From: Euptelea pleiosperma
Taxonomy: Eukaryota; Streptophyta; Magnoliopsida; Ranunculales; Eupteleaceae
DNA length: 64,000 nucleotides
Direction of reading: 5' to 3'
Assembly (NCBI GenBank): GCA_035048495.1
Contig: CM068548.1
Coordinates: forward strand, 12,203,464-12,267,463
Shown: positions 58,301 through 64,000 of the stretch, one piece after another
How the letters are laid out: every line of letters starts with the position of its first letter
Numbering within the stretch: the stretch's first letter is position 1
The notes under the pieces: model-generated
The model's database searches: none
The model's input: the letters and a program-made list of their open reading frames with translations, nothing else
What the model was told of the DNA's origin: nothing
Position numbers and translations under genes: made by a program

Positions 58301-61300
58301 CCGTCATTGAAGGCAACCGTGTGTATGGCTATGATGTTTGTAAACTGGCGTGATGAATAAGATAGACTACAGATCATCTCCTAACAATTGTGTCCTCCAG
58401 TACACTAGGCCAAGTACGGTCAACTCATAGTGTTTTCAAATCATGCTAAAAACTAGTTCATTCGAATCTTGCTTAATTCACTGATCAAAACCCGATTGTT
58501 CCCTTGAGCACTCATCACCAAGCTTCCTAAATCTGACAAAACATCCAGTTTTCTTCCCTTATATTTCTTTTTCATCTCTCATTTAAACTAAATCGGTATC
58601 CCTGTTACTTCCCTCCACATCCAGGTCATGATATGCTAGAGCAATCGGGTCCGCCACTTGAAATGGTGTTGGTTCAGAAAGGGGTCTCCACCTCATAATC
58701 AAACAAGTTTGAACTGTATGGCTGCAAGCTGGACCAACTGTATCTAGGTGATAAAGAGTTGAGCATGCACCCTAATTTCCTGTTGCAATTTCCAATATCA
58801 ACTTATAAAAAATAATTAGTTGAGCCAGAAAAAAGGTGTCAAATAAAAAATCTCCACAACTCTTCGTCCATGCCTTCGGTTAGAACAACTCCTAGAACTT
58901 CAGTAATGGAAATTTTAATTGCCAAACACAAGTAGAGAATCTTAACTTGAAGCACGTACTCAACTATGCTATCCTTCATATCCGTTAGGATCAGGATGTT
59001 AAAGATGTGCACAATTCTCACCCACAGTAAAAATGCCTAAAAATCGAAAGCTTACTACTAACATGATTGAAAAAAAATGACTGTTTTGCTAGGTGCTGCT
59101 TTCAAAGAATAAGAACAACGACCAAGTCCATATGTTGCAAAACCGATTGAGGAATACTAGATTAAATAACAGTGGAAAAATGGATAATAAAACAGGCTTA
59201 TGTTAAGCTCATACAATACCTTAAGAGCAAAAAACTGGCCAGTCCATTTGTGGCGCACCAGTTGCACCATCCCACTACTGCCCTTTCCAATTACTTTAAT
59301 CATGTCCATGTCAGCTAGATTCAACTGGTTGTCTGATGGCTTTATAGGGGGTGGCTGAATATAAAGTAGTATACACAAGAAAGAACTTAGAAATTTCTGA
59401 AGTAGTAAAGTTATCTAGTACAGCATAATTAATATTGTACCAGGAAATTAAGATAACCCATTTCCCAGAAACTTATCCTAGATAATCGACAATCACAATA
59501 CGCCAATTAAAGACTGAATTTTGATAAGAAAAAGACCAGAAATGAAACGGTGAGTAGAATATGAAAAGATACGTTGTTTCTTGACAAAATATTGGTTATT
59601 TGATTTGATTGTTAAAAGATAAGGTCCTCGCCTTCTCTTTTTTATGTGGCAAGAACATGATAGTTACAGGGAGGAGGCGTGAGAGAGTGGTGAATCTTGA
59701 GAATTCAACTTGTTATCATAGCTGTAAATCATGAATTCCAGCTGTAACAAATGCAAGGATGTCGAGCATTACTAAGGTAAAGGCATCATCAAAGTTTATC
59801 TCATCTCAAATAAAAGCAAAAACTGGACAACTAGCTATTGCACCACATTAACATGCCATTACTAACTATGTAATGGGACTAAAGGTAATACTTTAATCAA
59901 TTAACTCTCTAGTACTATATTCAGATTTTATACTAAGAATACCACAGAACTCAAATAACAGAGTAACTGACATGAAGATTTGTACTAACAATATTGAAGG
60001 AGGGAAAATAAATCAAATTGCAATTGAAGTTGACGAAGACATGGAAGTCGCTCAAGCGTTCGCTAATCAACATAATATTTATAAAATAAGTTTGCTCTTG
60101 ATATACATAAACAACAGAAAGGATGACTAACTATATTAGTACTCCAAGAAAATGTCTACATCTCCACTAATTTCACTTATGCGAAAATACTTGGTTTGCT
60201 CATTAAGAGCTTGTTCAATACTTCAATAAATATGAAGGTCTATCCCCAGAAAAACCCTTACTTGAACGCCAAGCACTTGTTCTTTGGACGTGACATGCTT
60301 TACTCATTTTCTTCAACATCAGGTTCTTTTCCAATAACCTAAATCTATTTCTATAGGTTTGATGATGGCATGATAAAGTGGATCAATAATAGATGAAATG
60401 CAGTTTAATATAAAATAAGTAGTATGTTGTCATGTTCACATCCAAAGGATCCAAACATTGCAAATCAGTCTAAAAAATGGGAGACTAGGCATGTAGCTGT
60501 GGTTCAATACTTCTGACTTGATAGGACAATATTCATCTGAATTTTGCTTCTTGGGAAAATTATAGTTTGGAATGAAAAAACAGTAGCCTAAGATACACAT
60601 GTAGGATGAAACTTGCGATATAAGCGTAGTTTAAAAATATCTCGATATTATCTTAATAACTTCAATAGCTGATAGTCTTGGCTCGTGTATAAACTGAACA
60701 GAGGGTAAAGTAAGACAATCCTCCAGCAATGATTCAACACAAATAGGATCAATTAATGGATTTCCTTATTATGCTTTTAGTCTGTTGGTCAATATATCCA
60801 AATATATACCGGGTAGCAACTGGTTATTCTACTTTTTTCTAACAGATCCAAGGCAAAGTTCTAGATCAAGAACATACATCTGGGGATGGCCTTCAATTCC
60901 AAGTAAATATTTAGCTGATTAGGACTGGTTGGCTTTCAATCTGGAGCTTGATTGGAGATGTTAATGTGCATTTATTCCAAGATCCACAAGTGCACTAATG
61001 TTCTATCTTTCTAATATGGCATTTTATTTTATTCTTGTCATCACTGAATATGAAACTATAAATTGTGGTATATATAACCTGAATTTGGGGAAATGAGGCA
61101 TGGATGTATCTATTGTTCAAACTTAAAGTCTTTTTGGTAAGTACCAAGATGATACACATACAGATCCCTAATTTAAGTAATTCAAACCTCATTTTTACAG
61201 TATGTGTCTTCTAGTACACATGTAAGGGATAAACAACAATTTCTCTTAAACAAGCATAAAAATCATTAATGTGATATGGAGATGTATATATATATTTTTT

Positions 61301-61914
61301 CTCAATGTCTTGTTCTGTCAGTTTATCGAAAAAAAGGAACAAAACTTAGATTTTAAACCCTGGATGTATCAACAAAATCTAGCGTTTCACGTTTTCCACC
61401 AACATCATCATAAAAAGATATAAGAATGTTTAACATCGATTTCATCCCCAACCTCAAAGATCAAAGAAGAATGCTAAGAACCATTACAAACATTAAGAAG
61501 ACAAGATATGTTACGATTCCGTTAGTAAAATCAGAACAAATGCAAGAATGACCAAACAACCATGAAAAATCGAACGATCCGATTCAATTCAACATAGTTC
61601 TGAAGTCGAAAGTGTATATCTTACCGCCTCATCTTCCTTTTGAGGAACAATTCGAACTCCATCCTTATTGACGAGTAGATCACCGTCTTTAAACGTACCG
61701 CTCTGAGTCCTGGTAAGAATCCCAACCACAATTGATTATACAAACATGGAGGAAGATCTTGGAAACAAAACCTTAGAAATGTACAGAAGAAGAAGAAGAT
61801 CAGAAGAGAGAGAGAGAGAGAGAGAGAGATTTACAGGAATTTAGCGAAGGAAACCTCGTCTGGACGAGGGAGAGCAAGCTTGAGCTTAGGGTTTAAGTTC
61901 CCCTTCTTTTTCAT
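55398..61914 (-). CDS. MKK2: MAP kinase kinase, MKK1/MKK2-type (group A MAPKK)
   Basis: A dual-specificity kinase that phosphorylates MPK4-type MAPKs in cold, salt and defence signalling. Eight coding exons, minus strand: 61835-61914, 61625-61709, 59220-59354, 57639-57863, 57343-57525, 56952-57175, 56385-56430, 55398-55544; phases fit throughout, giving 374 residues (Arabidopsis MKK2: 363). The N-terminus [16 protein letters not shown] is a MAPK docking site (basic cluster plus alternating Leu). Then [20 protein letters not shown], glycine loop [12 protein letters not shown] lysine, HRDLKPSN catalytic loop, DFG, an activation loop with the plant T-x5-T spacing (TSGERNT), GTYNYMSPERI, and [12 protein letters not shown] near the end. 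The intron after exon 57639-57863 uses a GC donor. The residues after SPLATF do not match the family I remember, so the last exon may be spliced onward at TG|GTATGT (about 55432). Confidence 0.92.
59907..61106. repeat. Intron 2 segment A of MKK2, copied into PP2C intron
   Basis: Source-side partner of 38687-40276, which carries it in reverse orientation. Because the adjacent exon 2 is functional here, this is taken as the original location. Confidence 0.8.
61142..61668. repeat. Intron 2/exon 2 segment B of MKK2, copied into PP2C intron
   Basis: Partner of 40677-41200 in direct orientation. It covers the 5' part of intron 2 and 44 bp of exon 2 as read on the minus strand. Confidence 0.85.
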
Positions 61915-62195
61915 GGCTTCTCCCTCTCTCGCTCCGTCTCTCGTGTTGTTGCAGAGTCGTTGCAAGTCATGCGAAGAACATTAATACAAAAGAAAAAAAA
62001 GGATTTTAATCCGTGAATTTTATTTACTAATATATAACAAATAATTGTTTCATCTCTCTCTCTCTTTCCTGCCTTGGTCACTAACAGCAGGCGAGTGGGA
62101 CTGAGTGGGCAATCAACAAAGTCAAAACATGTGTTTTTCTTTTACTTTACCCGCGACTTTTCTTTTTTGGTCATATTTTGAATTTCCTTTTGTTG

Positions 62196-62402
62196 CAGGC
62201 GCTCAGGGACCCCCTTTTTTCTGACCCCACTTGGTGTTCGTGTGCTCGGCCGTGGATTTCAAGAATCCAACGGTGGTTGTCAGCGCCTAGCTGGCATCAC
62301 TTTTTTTTTGAGAGAGCTGACAACCACCGTTAGATTCGTGACATCCACGGCAAGCGAGAGAACACCCAGAGGGGTCAGAAAAAGGGAGTCCTCAGAGCCT
62401 GG
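62196..62402. mobile_element. Palindromic MITE, family F2 copy 2
   Basis: Inverted arms with 'gggacccccttttttctgac' and 'cagagccagg'-type ends, and central 'gctgacaaccaccgtt' mirrored by 'aacggtggttgtcagc'. It lies about 280 bp upstream of the MKK2 start codon. Confidence 0.7.
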
Positions 62403-62411
62403 CTTAGGATT

Positions 62412-62649
62412 GGGGGGCAACAATTTCATACAACATTTTGACGTAAACACGTGGAAGATAATCAATAGCTAATTTTTGGTGAGGGTGATCTCCTCATCAC
62501 AATTTTATCGTTAACTTGAAAACCACATTTTATGGAGTTAGAAATTTCAGAATGTGCTGATTTTTTTGTAAGGGTGAAATCAGCTATTGATTATCTTCCA
62601 TGTGGGTAACTGGTAACGCCAAAATTGTTGTATGAAATTTTTGTCACCC
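62412..62649. mobile_element. Palindromic MITE, family F3 copy 1
   Basis: Arms sharing 'atttcatacaaca' and 'ggaagataatcaatagct' in inverted orientation around 'gtgatctcctcatcac'. A related sequence is at 63232-63591; it directly abuts the F2 copy. Confidence 0.65.
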
Positions 62650-62914
62650 GATCATGAGAGAGAGAGAGACAGATTTGGTAGTGCTTCTTTATCTTATACC
62701 GTTCATTTGGCTCGTAAATGTTATCAATCAAGATGTTTAATTTCAATCAATAAAAATCTTCTCTGAGGATTGTGGGCAGTTGCCTCAAAGTAAGGTATCA
62801 ATTTGTCCTCATTATCCCAGTTCTGAGCCAAGTTATGTCAAGCAGAATCCAAAAGGACCCGGGGTTGGGACCAAAGTATCTAATAGGTTCGGATCTTAGA
62901 GCTAGCGTTTCGTA

Positions 62915-63115
62915 AGGGTCGGGCTCAAGAGTCCCCTCCTAGGAGTCATGTTCTTGGCCATGGATCCTGAGAATCAAACTGTAGTTAATATTGAGCTGGC
63001 ATTACTTTTTCAGTTTCGGCGGTGCTAACAACCAGAATTGGATTCTGGAAATCCACGGACGAGAGCACAACTCTTGAGAGGGGGCACAAAAAAGGGGGTG
63101 CTGGAGCCTGACCCT
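62915..63115. mobile_element. Palindromic MITE, family F2 copy 3
   Basis: Ends agggtcgggctc and, reversed, agggtcaggctc; interior motifs are those of copies at 27051 and 62196 but more decayed. Confidence 0.65.
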
Positions 63116-63231
63116 TTGGTAAAACTTAACCGAGACATTCAGACTATTTGGTAACCACCTAAATTTTAAATCTGAATGTCAGTATCATTTTTAAGTCATT
63201 ACCCTTTATATATATATATATATATATATAC

Positions 63232-63591
63232 ATGGGTCAGGATTGGGGGACACCAATTTCCACAACAATTTTTAAGTACCCATATAGAAGATGAATCAAT
63301 GGCTGATTTTTGGTGAGGATGATCTCCTCACCATACAGATCACCCCTACAAAAAATCAATCAATTCTGAAATTTTTAACCCCATCAAATGTAGTTTTCAA
63401 GTTAACAGTAAAAATAGACGGTCAATAATTCTTCAACTTCTAAACTAGTCTATGAATATCGGAATGATTTGAATTTTTTGTGAGAATGATCTCCTCACCA
63501 TAGAGACCATCCTCACCAAAAATCATCTCATTCCAAAACATCTAAGTTATATATTGGGCCGTGCCAATTTTTTGTTGTCCGATCCATATAT
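63232..63591. mobile_element. Palindromic MITE, family F3 copy 2
   Basis: Contains 'gatgatctcctcaccat' twice and mirrored 'ggctgatttttggtgagga'-type stretches, as in 62412-62649. Borders are approximate. From 63592 to the end of the window no feature is recognised. Confidence 0.5.
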
Positions 63592-64000
63592 GCAATAGTA
63601 TTTATTGGTTCTAGTTCCGGTTTTGGATCCACTTGTTTAGGTACTGGAACCAATTGAAACTGAAATTGTCGTAACTACACATGATACATTCAATTTTGAA
63701 TACATTGACACCCGAACTAAACCAGTTGACACTCTAATGAAAGTTTATGTATCTGTGGTGATTGCCTTTGTGACTTACACAATAAGGGCAAATGTGTCAC
63801 ATGGTAGGCTTGACTATACTTGTCTTTCCATACCAAAAATTCAGTAAATGAACTCTTATAATCGTCCAAATGAACTAACCAATTGAGCAGTCAAGGGCGG
63901 TGGGAAAGGACAGACATGTCCGCTTAAGAAGTAGGGGAAGCCATTCCACTTAAGAGCAGGCGGATCGGTGGACGGGAGTGAGGCAGCCTACTATTCCTGA

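Overview
The window is nuclear DNA of a flowering plant. The genes are interrupted by introns with GT-AG borders, the spacers are AT-rich and full of LTR retrotransposons, LINE pieces, SINEs and inverted-repeat MITEs, and the proteins are land-plant families (a clade A PP2C, a group A MAPKK, a plant RanBP1). Long introns and no grass-like GC bias suggest a eudicot or another non-grass angiosperm; the species cannot be named from the sequence.

Four real genes can be modelled exon by exon. (1) RanBP1, minus strand, 4957-10284, 4 coding exons. (2) A large conserved plant protein of the uncharacterised 'serine/arginine repetitive matrix-like' family (similar to Arabidopsis At4g29790/At2g19390), plus strand, 20508-31684, 15 coding exons after a long 5' UTR intron. 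(3) A HAB1/HAB2-type clade A PP2C, the abscisic-acid co-receptor phosphatase, plus strand, 36811-51786, 4 coding exons; its last intron is 13.1 kb and full of mobile DNA. (4) An MKK1/MKK2-type MAPKK, minus strand, 55398-61914, 8 coding exons, with one GC-AG intron. Genes 3 and 4 converge. RanBP1 and the large protein gene each have an apparent single-base loss in a short homopolymer that breaks the frame.

Mobile DNA by region: 0-5 kb holds a partial duplication of the RanBP1 3' flank. 10.6-16.9 kb holds a Mutator-like MITE with a perfect 9-bp target duplication, a tRNA-derived SINE with an 11-bp duplication, the 5' half of a LINE with a 240-bp triplication, and several foldback MITEs. The 2.6-kb intron at 26.5-29.1 kb of gene 2 carries a nested hAT-like element/LINE/MITE. 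33-35 kb, upstream of the PP2C, holds more foldback MITEs and five CACGTG boxes. The PP2C intron 3 contains, in order: a rearranged, partly inverted copy of MKK2 intron 2 and part of its exon 2; a Copia 3' end; a stack of miniature LTR elements (a TRIM trimer inside a second TRIM-like element whose LTR also holds an 8-bp-TSD MITE); a long inverted repeat; a (TA)n tract; and a full-length Ty1-copia element with near-identical LTRs but broken coding sequence.

There is no bacterial-style system, CRISPR or gene cluster. The most unusual content is the small LTR-element stack, the MKK2-to-PP2C intron duplication and the five G-boxes upstream of the PP2C. RanBP1 serves nuclear transport, while the PP2C and MKK2 belong to ABA and stress MAPK signalling; nothing in the sequence shows that these genes work as one unit.
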